Source: Rhynchopus sp. YZ270_cl-10 (lineage: Eukaryota > Euglenozoa > Diplonemea > Diplonemida > Diplonemidae). From it: 64,000 nucleotides of DNA. Under the pieces are notes generated by a model. That model saw only the letters and a program-made list of their open reading frames with translations. It was not told the origin of the DNA and searched no databases. Below are positions 11,001-22,055 of the stretch, one piece after another. The stretch is taken from NCBI GenBank assembly GCA_964035575.1, contig OZ037853.1:32501-96500 (forward strand). Direction: 5' to 3'. Each line of letters begins with the position of its first letter. Position 1 is the stretch's first letter. The position numbers were made by a program, and so were the translations under genes.

Positions 11001-11371
11001 CCACCGTGTAGGCTTAGAGTTTTTGTTGTGAGGGTGGTGGGAAGGAAACGCGATGGGGAAATAAAGCACAGTGGATAACCCTTTCCAGATGAAAGTGAGG
11101 GTAAGAGGTAGAAAATGACTAAGAGGCACTGGGGCGACTACAGACATTATCATCCACTGAAAAGAAACTGAAAAGAAAAACAAATGGAACAACAATAACA
11201 CAAACGGGGCAGAAGGAACACCGGCACCACAGGGTGTGTGAGACACTGTGAAATTCGCTGAAATCGCAGGGCTACTCCAGAAAACTGTGAGGGGGGTGGG
11301 AAATTGTGGGAAACAAACAAAGGACAAGAGAAATTGTTTTCTGTACATCTAATCATTCACAAAAAATTTAT
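11001..11371. other. Gene-free stretch downstream of the sensor gene
   Basis: No supported gene. It would contain the 3' end of the minus-strand gene at 11372-12248. Confidence 0.4.
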
Positions 11372-12248
11372 TTACATTCTACCTTCTAGAAAAAACTGTA
11401 CAGCACAAAAAAAAAAAAAAAAACGGAAAAGTAAAAAGTAACTGCAACGCTGTGGAACTCCCTTTCCAGTAGGCGGAGCGAAGCAGTACTCGTAGCTGGA
11501 AAGACCACACTTTTTACCGCAGCCGACAACGTACGTGTCGGTGCAAGCCACGTCGGTGCAGTTTCCCCACCAGTCGCTCCCTTTGCAGGTCATAGTCGTG
11601 GGAATCTTCGTTCTATCCCCTCCATGCGAGTATGACATCGATGTTGCGCCGTACCCTGTCGCCACGCCGTGTTTGGTCGCCCAGTACAGATAATCAAGGT
11701 TTGCTGAAAACTCCTCCCATTCTTTCATGATGGTGTAGTACATGTTGAACCCTTCTGGGTAAGCCAAATCATCCAACTTGATCATCCCTGTGGTATGCAT
11801 GCGTGCCACCAGGGAGCTTCTGCGGGGCCTTGTTGGGGCCTTGTTCAAGAGACCTGATCAACCCAACTTTGACTTCTCCGCCGCGGGCGAAAAGCAGGGA
11901 TTCGACGTTGTCCTCGATCTGAATACGCATAGCATCGTAGGTGACGCCCCATGCAACAACACCAACAAGGGCGACAGATGACCACTGAAATACAAAGATG
12001 AAAGCCGACAGCTTCACCTTCACAGACGCAAGCATGCACCCAACAAGCGCGACAATCATCAACCCTGCAATCCCCATCGCCACCGCGATCGTGGCAATGT
12101 GCTCATCGGGCATTTCAGTTTCGAAGGACGTTTTCAAAACAGGGGCCATGACTGCTGAGTCGCCACTTGCGTCTGCATGATGCAGCATCAAGAGCAATGC
12201 TGTGGAGCTGAGAACGACACCCATGCGTTTTACGTGTGAACCTTCCAT
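11372..12248 (-). CDS. Membrane sensor with Cache-like ectodomain, spliced or frame-shifted, probably truncated
   Basis: The start at 12248 opens a frame with an N-terminal hydrophobic signal (VLSSTALLLMLHH) and two membrane segments (about residues 55-75 and 80-105). A helix with YDAMRIQIEDNVESLL follows. The frame stops at 11769, but another frame continues (DDLAYPEGFNMYYTIMKEWE) to a Cys-rich ectodomain (WWGNCTDVACTDTYVVGCG, about 11500-11580). Removing 11788-11809 joins them in frame; those 22 nt begin GT and end CACAG. The second-membrane-helix-plus-DNVESLL pattern resembles Cache receptors of protist nucleotide cyclases and kinases (inference). The expected C-terminal membrane and catalytic parts are missing; the frame runs into a T-tract. 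A one-base error or a decayed gene are the alternatives. Confidence 0.5.
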
Positions 12249-12640
12249 TTGTGTTTTTTATTATTACTATTATCTTGCTGTTCCTGTGTGGAGTGGAAAG
12301 TTTCAGTTGATGAGATTGAGACGGGGGAGCGGGACAAGGGGGACATTCGCGGGCTCCGACATTCACCTGGAGGGTGTCGTCACAGTGGAATGTGTCTCCT
12401 GCACTGAGCCGCTTGCGCAGACAGTCAAACAAACCAAAACAAAAAGGTGGGCTTTGCTTGTCAGCTTTTGTTTATGCGTACAACCGAAAGTGTTTAGTTC
12501 ATACTCTTGAAAAAAACCAAACGCTGCTCACAATGTTGAACGAAATAATTTTGACAATTTTCCTGATGAAGATGTAGTGTGTGTTAGTGAGAATGGGGAG
12601 CACGAGAGGGAAAAAGACGACTCGTGGATACTGAAAAATT
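12249..12640. other. Upstream region of the sensor gene
   Basis: Presumed 5' flank of the minus-strand sensor gene. There is no clear TATA box and no other gene. Confidence 0.35.
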
Positions 12641-13372
12641 TGGTGACGGGCTAAAAAACCTGTCGTTCTTGTGTGACACTTCCATGGAAACGTGATGAGT
12701 ACCTCACTTTTTTAACAGGTGGCTTTTTTTGTAAGGACCTCACGCACGGGGCAGGTGGTCCGCTATTCGCTTCCCACGGGGCGTTCGCGTTCGCGCTTCG
12801 CGCGCCCGCTCACGGTAACGTGTACAAAAAAACTTCACTTGTGCCTTCATGAACTGGCTTTTCAGGTGAAAAGTGGCCTGTTAAAAAGTGGTGTTTTTGT
12901 GGTAAACGCCAGTCAAAAGAGTGATCTGACCATATTCCCCAGGTATAACTGGTCCTCAAAAAGTTCATTAACGAAGGAATCTTGCACTTTTGACCATCAC
13001 ATATTACATGTGTATTTTCAGGTTTTTCAATGCACTTTCCTGTGCTGGGAAGCATGCCACAAGTGTCATGTTTTACAAGGTAAAAATGACCAAAAAAGCT
13101 GATTTTTGGCCGAATGCCACATGTCATTTGGCAGTCCATTTTCTGAACACGACTGAAAAATAATTTTTTTTTGGGCCTCAATACCCCCAAACAACACGTT
13201 AAACCCAAAAAATTCACTTTTTGATGAGCAACTATTTATTTAAAAAAATCGATTTTTTGGTCAAATCCCCTCTGGGGCTGGTGAGGGTGTGTGTGTGTGT
13301 GGGTGGTGTGTGGGTGGGTGGCGCACATCTCTATAGTAAAGACTAAAAAACTAAGGTTTTTTAGGATTTAGG
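12641..13372 (+). mobile_element. Element M, solitary complete copy
   Basis: Full M copy, from GGTGACGGGCTAAAAAACCT to GGTTTTTTAGGATTT, in otherwise unique sequence between two genes. This gives the cleanest view of its ends. A short ATTT repeat borders both sides and may be a target-site duplication, though it is too short to be sure. Confidence 0.7.
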
Positions 13373-14105
13373 ATTTCCTTAGGAAATGCATCCATGTCTT
13401 ATAAAAAGTGAAAGTTGAGCATTCATCTTTGTTTTCTATTTCAACAGAACTGTTTTAGTAAGAACACCGTCAAGTGCCCTTTTGCACTAGCTAGGTGCAA
13501 TAGGTGTAATATTTGTCTTCTCCTTTGTTCTTTCTGGTTTTGTGTTGGCTTTTTTTTATCGCCCTCCACTCCACGCCTTCTTCTTCAAAAGTATACCTCC
13601 TTAGCTAACCTGCTTGATCCGCACACAGCTGATGAGTTGTTACATGAAAACTACTGAGTTTATATTTGGGGATAAAGGAAGAACCAAATTGAAATAAAGT
13701 CGGAAATGAATAGTGTACATGATGTGGAAGTGGCAGTGTGTGACACTCCAAAAACCAAGTGGTCAAAGCACAATGCATGCATGGTGGTGAAAACACCCGC
13801 AACAAGCAAGTCTGCAGGTGCTGTTCACTCCAAATCTAACGTAAACATCCACAAAACGAACAGAACACATGTGTAATCGCAACACATCTTGGAAAAGACG
13901 TGTGAATATGAACAGACAGCACACTTAGTGCACTGCCAGTGTAACACCTCGACAAGCCGCTCTTCTGTCCTCGCACAACGCACCCACAGTGGCATGAGGG
14001 CAGCACCGCACGAGGCAGTGTCAACACCATTCGTCCTCGTCACTCAGACTGCATTCGTCTTGGAAAAGAGGCAAACACAAAGAGCAAGTACGAACAGTGC
14101 GCTCA
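13373..14105. other. 3' flank of ART-NACHT-WD40 copy 1; no gene
   Basis: No gene is supported. From about 13692 the sequence (GTCGGAAATGAATAGTG onward) is shared with the 3' flanks of the other two copies at 22844-23150 and 49638-49847. It is therefore part of the duplicated segment. Confidence 0.6.
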
Positions 14106-17100
14106 CTACCTCCCAGCAAGAATCCGTCTCGCAAGTTCAGGTTCCACAGCATCAGCATTGCGACAGCCAAACACACGAGGAACTGTTGGAGGGACACCGA
14201 TCACTCTCTTCAGCCGCAACCCATCAATCGTGCCGTCTTCCCCAGTGCAGATGGTCCACACACGCACAGTTCTGTCCTCGCAATTACAGATCGCATCGCG
14301 TCCATCAGGGCTCACAGCAACGCTGTACAAACCACCATGTGCGTTGATCTCTGCCACCTTCTCACCAGTGGTCATGCTCCACACACTCACACCGTCCATA
14401 CTCGACAGCACGTGAGCACCATCAGGTGTCAGTGCCACTACTTCCACGCACGCATCATGCTTCAAGGTGAAGACCTCCTTCCCGCTGGCAACATCCCACA
14501 CACGCACAGTCTTGTCTCTTGAGCATGAAACAAGACGAGATCCATCGCGAGTGACGGCGACGTTGTTTACATCTTCAGTATGTCCTTTGAACACCATCGT
14601 CTCTTCTCCAGTGTGAAGTGTCCACATGTGTACGGTGTTGATTTTACGATAGTGTGAAAAGACATGCACGCCATCAGGACTCAGGACCAATCCTCTGCAA
14701 AGGTTCGCACAGGAATGGGAAGTAGTTCCTGCATATTCTGACACCTTCTTCCCAGTCGGCATGCTCCACACATACGTACGGGAAGCGTATTCCTCTTGTG
14801 AAGACATTGTACAGGTCACCACGTGAGATGCATCGGGAGATACTGCCAGGGAACGCAGCCTTCGACACTGTTTCAAGAACACCGCAAACTCACTGGAATC
14901 TGTGCACAAAGGCTGCACTTTCCCCGTCGCAACGTCCCACACACACGCTCTCCTTTCGCCAGCGTCGTCGCAAGAGCAATAAACTACATGAGAGCCATCT
15001 GGGTACACGGCATCAACGTCACCCCGTTTCTTTATCCCTGCTTCAACAACCTGTGTCTGCCTGCCGGTGGATGCGATCCAGATGGACTTCCTCTTGCCAC
15101 CGTACGAAATGATAGATCCATCAGGGGCAACTGCCACAGACTCGCCTGAGAATCCTTCGAAACCTGGTGTCTCCTTCCCGGTCGTGATGTTCCACAATCG
15201 AACAGTCTTGTCGAAGTAGGCGCATGAAATCACGTGGCATCCATCTGGTGACACCGCCACTGCACTCACAATATTAGTATGCCCTTGCAACACCGTCACC
15301 TCCTTCCCAGTCGAAATGCTCCAAATGTGCACATTGCCGCTCGCAGACCCAGCAACCACGTGACATCCATCGGGAGTGACTGCCATTGCTCTCAAGTCAA
15401 CGTCGGCACGGAACACCATCACCTCTGCCCCAGTGGAGAGGTTCCAAAGATGTGCGCCATTAAAGCACGAAACAACATGGCATCCATCGGGAGTGACTGC
15501 CAGTGCATGCGAAGACGCCACACAGCAAGGCCACTGCATCTCCTGTTTCCCCGTGACCAGATCCCATACGCACAGCACCTCCCCAGAGCATGTCACTATT
15601 TGACTTCCATCCTTCGTAATAACCATGCTGCGAATGTCAGGCGACTTTATTACCAGCACTTCCATCCCCGTCGAGAGATCCCACACACGGATGCCGTCTT
15701 CAGAAGATGTTGAAACAGCTTTAGAACTGTCGGGAGTGACTGCCACTTCTTTCACCCTAGCTACGTGTCCTTCCAAGACGAACACTGCCTCCCCAGTGTG
15801 CATATCCCACACACGCACAGTTTTGTCAGCGGAACACGAAACTATGCGGGTTCCGTCAGGTGTCACTGCCACTCCATTGACGTGCTTCGAATGTCCTTGC
15901 AAGACCATCACTTCTTCACCAGAAGACATGCTCCACACATATACTCTGCCGTCACCGCCAGCTGTTACGATTTGACTGCCATCAGGTGCCACTGACACAT
16001 CATAGGCACGCTGCTGCAGTACAGGAAGTGGTGTGCCAAGGGAGCAGTCAGGCAGCATCGTGCCACCCATGTCGCAGGTGTGGAACTCAGTATGCTCCAG
16101 CCAGCAGTTCGAGAAGGAAGCGCCCGTCAGCACCGTCTCCACAAACAGAGACCCGCGCAGGTCGCAGTTCGTCACACGGATCCCGCTCAGGTCCTCCCCA
16201 CTCACAGGGATGCGTGCACGTGCCAGCAGTGCTGCTGCATTCGACCCTGCTGTCACAGCACCCTCCCCACCAACACCTGCATCTCCACCTGCAACTTCAC
16301 TGCCGCGTGTCGCCTTCACAGACGCAAGCAGCTCTGTGCAGGCACGTTCGTACAGCACACTGTCTCCACACACCAGCGCCGCAAAGAACCCAAGCACACG
16401 CTGCGAGTCCTTGCTGAAGCTCCGCTGCACCAGCGTCCCCAGTGTCCCTGCTGGATCACGTGCAAGCCGCCGTGCTGCAAGGTGCTCCCCAAGCGACTTG
16501 TGCCGGAACGTGAACGCACTCCGCTCCTCCCCAAAGTCCTCAATCCGGAACGGCAGGCAGCGGAAGCACGCATCCCGCACAGCCTCACACACACCGTGCT
16601 GCGAATCAAGAACCTCCGACGCCACACCCACAGTCCCCTGCCACTCGTTTGTCTCCAGCATCCTGCATGCAACAAGCTCCCCTGCACGCACCACATCCTC
16701 CAAAGACACATCCGAAACAGCATCAGCATCAGCAACAGCAACAGCAACACCACCAGACGCCATCTCCTTCTTCGTCCACGTCTCCAGGTAGGTCTCGTAG
16801 ATCACCTCCTCAGAAGCCTTCCCGCTGCACTGCGCGTGGCACGCCATGTGCAGCACAAACGGGTTCCGCAGCTGCACAAGTCCCTCAACGTCCTCCTCAC
16901 GCACGAAGACTGTGCGCTCTTCCTTGTGGGCTGACTTCTCCTTCTCCTTCTCCTTCTCCTCTTTGTGTTCCTTCTCCCAGGCTGTGTTTGCACGCTTGAT
17001 GTACGTTCTCGCATCCACCTCTGTGAACGGCTGCATGTACAGAGCACGCACACCAGCCCCACACACACCAGACGGAGACGTGTCCACACCCTTCAGGTAC

Positions 17101-19436
17101 TCACCACGCACAGTCACAACAACGCTGCAGTGTGCCTCCACCCACGGGTGCCGGCACAGAAGGCCACCCTCAGCCACCACAGCACCCACATCCTCCTGCG
17201 TCAGCCCCACCTCGTCCAGCGAGTCCAACACCAGCACCACCTCGTACGTCTCCGCAAGGAACGCACGGTCCGCCTCCCGCAGCGCAAACGACTCCAGCAC
17301 AAACCTGTCCAGCCCTCCCTTCTCAAGCAGGTGCTGCTTCACAGTCGGCAGCGCCACAAACACAGGGAAGTACGGCTTCGCATCCGCATCTGCATCCGCA
17401 GTCACATCACTCACCACGCTGTTTCTGTTCCTGTTTGTGTTTGTCGTTGTGTCTTCGTTGCTGGTGCTTTCGCTCTTCCTCGCAGACGTTGCAAGGTCGC
17501 TCAGAATTGCAATCGAAGCAGACGTCTTCCCGCTCCCTCCTTCTCCGATCACACACAGCACACCACACGTCCCTTGTCTTTCTTCTCTCGCCTCCACATC
17601 AGGCTTGCGCTCTGTGTGTGTGCCCGCTGCTTCCTGTGTGCACAAGGAAGACATCTGCTTCCCACCTCCACCTCCACCTCCACCTCCACCTCCACCTCCA
17701 CCTCCACCTCCACCTCCACCTCCACCTCCACGTGCACGTGCACGAAGCCACCTCCGCACCTCCTCCATCAGCGGACGTGTCTCCGACTCATCCACACGTG
17801 TGTCGTCCCCCACACGCCCCTCCACGTACTGCGCAAGGTAGTCCTCGAAGAATGCGACTGTGTGTCCCATCACCTCCTGCAGCGCACCCACCTGCTCAGC
17901 CGCACTCGTCTCCCCCACACCCACACCAGAACACACCTCCTGCATCACAATCACGTCAAAGCGCAGCCCCATCATCCGCAGCAACGTCGGTGAAAGCTTC
18001 CACTGCACCCGGTACTCGATGTTCGCTGTGTACAGCAGCTCGTCCTCCGAAGCATACACAGACGAGAACTTCACGTCTGCAGCACCCTCCTTCGCCACCA
18101 CCACAAAGAACGTGCCCCCCTTCCCGTACATGAAGCTCCGAGCCACATCCCGCTTCAGTGTTGTCGACGTGAAGCAGTTCCACACAATGTGCGTATTCAG
18201 CGCGTACTTCGCAGACACGTTCACATTGATCCCGCGGAACACAGTCCGCAGCTGCTTCCACCGGCTCCCAATCAGCCGGTCCAGACCACGGATCAGCGGC
18301 GCAAAGGTCGCAATCACGTGCAGCTGCGGGGGTGCGGGCGACAGCTCAAACACGTTCGGTGCTGTCTTCTCAGGTGTCCCCTTCCACTCCTTCACCGCAG
18401 CCAGCTGCCCCACAGCACGCATCGCAGTGTTCATCGTCATGTACAGCGCAAGCGACTGTGATTTCACATCAGCAGCACTCCCGTGGTTGTCCAGCACAGC
18501 CCGCTCCGTCAGTTTGATGTACCGCAGCTTCCCGTCAGGCCCTTTCGCAATCTGCGGTGTCCCGTCCTTCTCGTCGCACACAACATCCCCGCCGCTGTCC
18601 AGCACATACTCCACGCAGTCAGACGTGAACAGGAACCCCGACAGCAGCAGCTCAAACGGGTCGCGTGCCGCCATCCAGTCCTCCACCTCCACGTGCCCAC
18701 CACGTGTCTCCGCAGCCTCCCTCCGTCCTCTCATGTCCTCCAGCAGACGCTTGCACACCACACGGAACCCCGCCTCCATGTGCCGCACGTGTTCGTCTGT
18801 GTAGCCCAACGGCGGATCCACCTTTGGCAGACCACGCAGCCAGCACAGCAGGTCTTCACCTCCATTGCTGTTCTTGTTGTTGTTGTCCTCTGTTTTCCGC
18901 AGCCACTCCACCTTCCGTCCGTCTGTGTGCCGCAGTGCACCCGTGTCCCCGTCAAGATCGTCCTCTCCCAAGTGCCTGTCTCCAGTCGAGGTGTTCGTGA
19001 TTTTCGCCATGTCCATGTGAGGGTCAGTCAGAGGTGCTGTCGTTACATCTCCACTGCTCCGTTCCAACGCCACACCTGTTATTCTTGTTGTTGTCGTTGT
19101 TGTGGCGACATCGTGAGTGAGGTACACCTGCACAGCATCCTCCACATCCACAAGGATCTGTGCTGCATGCGCCCCCAGCTCCGCCTCAAGTCGCCCCCGC
19201 ACATCCGCGTCCCTGTGCTGCAGTGCGTACCACAGCGGCACCTTCCCGTCCCTGTCACGCACGTTCCCTGCCCCGTTCTCCACAAGAAACCGCACTGCCT
19301 CCACGTCCCCCGCAAGCACCGCACTGTGCAGCATTGTCCTCCCGTCCACGCTGTCCACTGCGTCCACGGGCCTCTCCTTCCCAGTAATTCCCTTTGCAAT
19401 CTCGTCCTTTTCAGGCTTCGACGCTCCGGATCCCAT
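14106..19436 (-). CDS. N-myristoylated ankyrin/ART/NACHT/WD40 protein, copy 1
   Basis: About 1776 aa from MGSGASK. I prefer this start to an in-frame ATG 11 codons upstream because all three paralogs share it and it is a classic N-myristoylation motif (G2, S6, K7). Domains: ankyrin repeats (about 30-95); an ADP-ribosyltransferase (about 320-480) with the R-S-ExE set R401 (TVFRGI), FTSTT 422-426 and EDE 464-466; ~23 Gly linker (about 570-593); NACHT ATPase with GEGGSGKT (about 632) and [11 protein letters not shown] (about 734); [17 protein letters not shown] (about 976); a pentapeptide-like stretch (about 1080-1130); 14 WD40 repeats (about 1140-1755), enough for two propellers. Such STAND proteins switch by nucleotide binding and oligomerisation; here the likely output is ADP-ribosylation at a membrane (inference). 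The C-terminus ARRILAGR differs from the ARRILCAVE of copies 2 and 3. Confidence 0.9.
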   Translation of the reverse strand: MGSGASKPEKDEIAKGITGKERPVDAVDSVDGRTMLHSAVLAGDVEAVRFLVENGAGNVRDRDGKVPLWYALQHRDADVRGRLEAELGAHAAQILVDVEDAVQVYLTHDVATTTTTTRITGVALERSSGDVTTAPLTDPHMDMAKITNTSTGDRHLGEDDLDGDTGALRHTDGRKVEWLRKTEDNNNKNSNGGEDLLCWLRGLPKVDPPLGYTDEHVRHMEAGFRVVCKRLLEDMRGRREAAETRGGHVEVEDWMAARDPFELLLSGFLFTSDCVEYVLDSGGDVVCDEKDGTPQIAKGPDGKLRYIKLTERAVLDNHGSAADVKSQSLALYMTMNTAMRAVGQLAAVKEWKGTPEKTAPNVFELSPAPPQLHVIATFAPLIRGLDRLIGSRWKQLRTVFRGINVNVSAKYALNTHIVWNCFTSTTLKRDVARSFMYGKGGTFFVVVAKEGAADVKFSSVYASEDELLYTANIEYRVQWKLSPTLLRMMGLRFDVIVMQEVCSGVGVGETSAAEQVGALQEVMGHTVAFFEDYLAQYVEGRVGDDTRVDESETRPLMEEVRRWLRARARGGGGGGGGGGGGGGGGGGGGGGGKQMSSLCTQEAAGTHTERKPDVEAREERQGTCGVLCVIGEGGSGKTSASIAILSDLATSARKSESTSNEDTTTNTNRNRNSVVSDVTADADADAKPYFPVFVALPTVKQHLLEKGGLDRFVLESFALREADRAFLAETYEVVLVLDSLDEVGLTQEDVGAVVAEGGLLCRHPWVEAHCSVVVTVRGEYLKGVDTSPSGVCGAGVRALYMQPFTEVDARTYIKRANTAWEKEHKEEKEKEKEKSAHKEERTVFVREEDVEGLVQLRNPFVLHMACHAQCSGKASEEVIYETYLETWTKKEMASGGVAVAVADADAVSDVSLEDVVRAGELVACRMLETNEWQGTVGVASEVLDSQHGVCEAVRDACFRCLPFRIEDFGEERSAFTFRHKSLGEHLAARRLARDPAGTLGTLVQRSFSKDSQRVLGFFAALVCGDSVLYERACTELLASVKATRGSEVAGGDAGVGGEGAVTAGSNAAALLARARIPVSGEDLSGIRVTNCDLRGSLFVETVLTGASFSNCWLEHTEFHTCDMGGTMLPDCSLGTPLPVLQQRAYDVSVAPDGSQIVTAGGDGRVYVWSMSSGEEVMVLQGHSKHVNGVAVTPDGTRIVSCSADKTVRVWDMHTGEAVFVLEGHVARVKEVAVTPDSSKAVSTSSEDGIRVWDLSTGMEVLVIKSPDIRSMVITKDGSQIVTCSGEVLCVWDLVTGKQEMQWPCCVASSHALAVTPDGCHVVSCFNGAHLWNLSTGAEVMVFRADVDLRAMAVTPDGCHVVAGSASGNVHIWSISTGKEVTVLQGHTNIVSAVAVSPDGCHVISCAYFDKTVRLWNITTGKETPGFEGFSGESVAVAPDGSIISYGGKRKSIWIASTGRQTQVVEAGIKKRGDVDAVYPDGSHVVYCSCDDAGERRACVWDVATGKVQPLCTDSSEFAVFLKQCRRLRSLAVSPDASHVVTCTMSSQEEYASRTYVWSMPTGKKVSEYAGTTSHSCANLCRGLVLSPDGVHVFSHYRKINTVHMWTLHTGEETMVFKGHTEDVNNVAVTRDGSRLVSCSRDKTVRVWDVASGKEVFTLKHDACVEVVALTPDGAHVLSSMDGVSVWSMTTGEKVAEINAHGGLYSVAVSPDGRDAICNCEDRTVRVWTICTGEDGTIDGLRLKRVIGVPPTVPRVFGCRNADAVEPELARRILAGR
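17661..17730. repeat. In-frame (CCACCT)n, poly-Gly linker of copy 1
   Basis: Hexanucleotide repeat encoding about 23 Gly (alternating GGT and GGA codons on the minus strand) between the ART and NACHT domains. Confidence 0.95.
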
Positions 19437-19505
19437 CTTGTTGAAGGAAAATGTGTTGTATTTGTTCACACGAGGTTGGTGTGTTGTCCCTGTTTGTGTG
19501 TTGTG
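19437..19505 (-). promoter_or_regulatory. Conserved leader upstream of copy 1
   Basis: About 70 bp conserved upstream of the ATG in all three paralogs (28809-28880 and 55161-55220). It includes GACAACACACCAACCTC and AACACATTTT near the ATG. It is probably 5' UTR plus core promoter. No TATA box is evident. Confidence 0.45.
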
Positions 19506-20274
19506 TGAACAATGAGAAGAAGAGCAATGAATCTATTGCGGAAACCCACTTCTGAGGTTTGTGTTGTTGCCAGGTTTTCCCTACCCTGACAGCAACCACA
19601 GACTAGGTGAAGTGCGAGAAACACACACGACAGCACCCAACTACTGGCCGCCTACCCCTCCATCATCGCAACACTACAAACGATGCAGGAGCGCCACACC
19701 ACACAGACTGCAGTGCTGTGACACACTATCGCAATGTATTATGCAGGCACCTCCGACTGACCGTACGATGCCAGCCACGGATGAAAGCACAAAGTACCCT
19801 GCAGCCAACAACAGAAGGTGTGAAGGAGAATGAGAGAGTGGGGGTGGGTGGGCACACAACAAACAGTGAGGTGGGGGTGGGTGGTGGGGTTTCGTTCTTT
19901 TCGCTGTTTCTGTTGCATCGACAATGACCTCCTGTGCTGAGACTGGTTGTGTACAGAGGTTTGTTTTGTTGTGGAGAAAAGAGAACAAGTGGGAATAAAA
20001 ATCAGGTGAAAATAATAGCACAGCACAAAGTAAACAGCAGATATTGGAAAACAGAGGCACCCGAAAGGGACACGCACATCATCCAAAGCTGCGTGGAAAA
20101 GAAAACAACAGAAAAGTTTGCAAGATGAACCGAAGCCTCTCGTGCTTAGTCACCAAGAAACCAAAACCAGAAGTAAAATCAAAATCAAAACCACTCGAGA
20201 AACATGCGCACATTTGAACAAAGAATATGAATAAAACGGAAGCAGAACCATCCGTGACAGGATGAGCGCACCCC
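19506..20274. other. Intergenic, no gene; two short dispersed motifs
   Basis: Holds the motif GCAGGCACCTCCGACTGACC at about 19744-19825, also found at 21018-21100 and 29993-30040. The motif AAAAGTTTGCAAGATGA lies at about 20112, with a relative at 29530. No coding region is supported. Confidence 0.45.
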
Positions 20275-20616
20275 TCATGCCTTGGCGGTCACAGAGGAGA
20301 CGACCTTCATGTCGGAGTTGAAGGTGATGGTCTGGGTGAGGTTGATCTTCATCATCATCTTCTTGATGACCATCTTGCGCACAGCCGCGTTGTCGCCAGT
20401 CGGCTCGAAGTCGTCGATCGACACAACTGTCGGGAGACTCTTGTCCTGCTCAACCCAGAAGGCCGCAACGTTGTCCTTCCCGGTCTTCGTGTCGCTCCCC
20501 GTCATCGTCGGCACTGTCCACACGCAGTCGTCTGCGAGGTGCTGCTTTGCTTCGTCGTTCTTCTTCGCCACACGAAGGTCCACGAATGTCTTGGCAGCCT
20601 CACACGGGGATGACAT
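20275..20616 (-). CDS. Small SnoaL/NTF2-like fold protein
   Basis: 113 aa. I chose the ATG opening MSSPCEAAKTFVDLRV; an upstream in-frame ATG at 20649 would add 11 residues with no family resemblance. The pattern of an N-terminal helix, LADDCVWTVPTMTG, a KTGKDNVAAFW helix and then alternating strands (TVVSIDDFEPTGDNAAVRKMV, INLTQTITF, MKVVSSV) is that of SnoaL-like/NTF2-like proteins. These form a cone-shaped pocket and act as small enzymes or ligand binders. The specific role is unknown. No signal peptide or membrane segment; probably cytosolic. Confidence 0.75.
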   Translation of the reverse strand: MSSPCEAAKTFVDLRVAKKNDEAKQHLADDCVWTVPTMTGSDTKTGKDNVAAFWVEQDKSLPTVVSIDDFEPTGDNAAVRKMVIKKMMMKINLTQTITFNSDMKVVSSVTAKA

Positions 20617-20889
20617 TTTCAGAAAAGGGTGTGTGTGGGAGGGCTGCACGTGGGTGTTGTTGGGGTGAGTGTGGTGTGGTTTCGTCTGAGTAGGGACCGG
20701 TGCTGCCTGTTGGTGGTTGTGTCATGCTGGGACAAGCACCGCACACGATGGGGAACGCTGCAGTATCGACCAAGTGTCCTGCGTCAGACAGGAGATTGTG
20801 GTAAAACAAAAAGGGGGTGGGGTTGTCAATCTGTGGTGAGTGAAACTGAAAAGTTGCGCACACTAGTGTAATGGACAGGGGAGGAGAGG

Positions 20890-20965
20890 ACAGGAGGGTG
20901 TGCGTCGTGCAGCTCGCAGCTGGCGGTGACATTGTGTAGGTCTCCGTGTCTTGTGGGATTCCTCA
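20890..20965 (-). pseudogene. Relic of a ubiquitin-like/LRR gene 3' end
   Basis: Matches the 3' end and 3' flank shared by the LRR genes at 60086, 61406 and 62469: GTGCGTCGTGCAGC, GCAGCTGGCGG and GGGATTCCTCA occur in the same order, with small deletions. The rest of the gene is absent. Confidence 0.45.
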
Positions 20966-21904
20966 GGTGTTAAAGATAACGCACAAAATGCACAAACAAG
21001 AAAGTGAAGTTATTAATGCAGGCACCTCCGACTGACCCACGTACGATGCCAGCCATCCGGATGAAGCACAAGTACCCTGCGGCCAACAACAGAAGATGTA
21101 AAAAGGAAATGACCGGCCCGTACCGTAAGAGAACGAGGGCGGTTCACAACCGCTCGTCAGCCGGCGGCCCACCTTCCGTTGAAGAGTTGTGAGCTTACAG
21201 GTACTGCAGTTCGCTGCACCCAACGCTTGATGCACCATAGTCTACACAAGAGCGCTGAAACCCAAAAACACAAAAAGGGGTGGGCGGGGGGGTCACAACA
21301 TCTCTCTCTTGGCGCCCCATGCTGTACCGACAGTTGGGCCTCACCCTTTCTCTTAGGGATATACATGGACGTCCTTACAGGCAGCACACCGTAACCCAAA
21401 GGCGTGGCAGAGAGACTCCGCAGAGCGACTCTGGCCTGACCGCTGGCCATTTATGCTCCGGGTACGAGCACCCATCATAGCACAGGGGGGCCAGCCTGAC
21501 CCAGCATTTATATACCCTGCCAGGGTGAACTTGCATAAAAGAGGGCAGGGGCGTTTGGACCCTGAGGACTAGGGGAAATCCCGCATACCCCAACAGAAAG
21601 ACAAAGGCTATGCACTGGTGATATAGGAGAGGCAGGGTTGCTGAAATAATAAAACCTACTCCTCGAAACTTTTCTACACAAATGATTTCATTGAACGCAT
21701 CCCCTACTCCAATTCAATTCAACACAACTGTAGCTTTTCCCTCTCGTTCCCGTACTTAACCTCGTACTATCAAGAGCACAAAGGCCGAAGGACATAGAGT
21801 AAGGAAAGCTTTTAACTACAGGAAGGTGTGCGTCATCTAGCTGTTACTGTGTGCTGTAAGCTGTATTAAGTTGCCAGTAAAGAATAGGCATAACTGGTGC
21901 TCCT

Positions 21905-22055
21905 GAAAACCCCATTTTGCGTACTTGTTGCGTACTTGCTGCGTACTTGTTGCGCACTTTGTGCACGAAAAAAAAAATACAGGAATACCCTATATTGCGT
22001 ACTTGTTGCGTACTTGTTGCGTACTTAGTGCGTAGTTGTTGCGTACTTGGTATTT
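21905..22055. repeat. Degenerate (TTGCGTACTTGT)n repeat
   Basis: Two clusters of a ~12-bp unit around GCGTACTTGTT, separated by a short A-rich spacer. Confidence 0.8.

Noticed and set aside
21160-21600. LINE 3'-end or RNase H remnant
   Set aside because: One short open frame vaguely recalls a retrotransposon C-terminus, but no conserved Cys/His cluster or catalytic residue is present.
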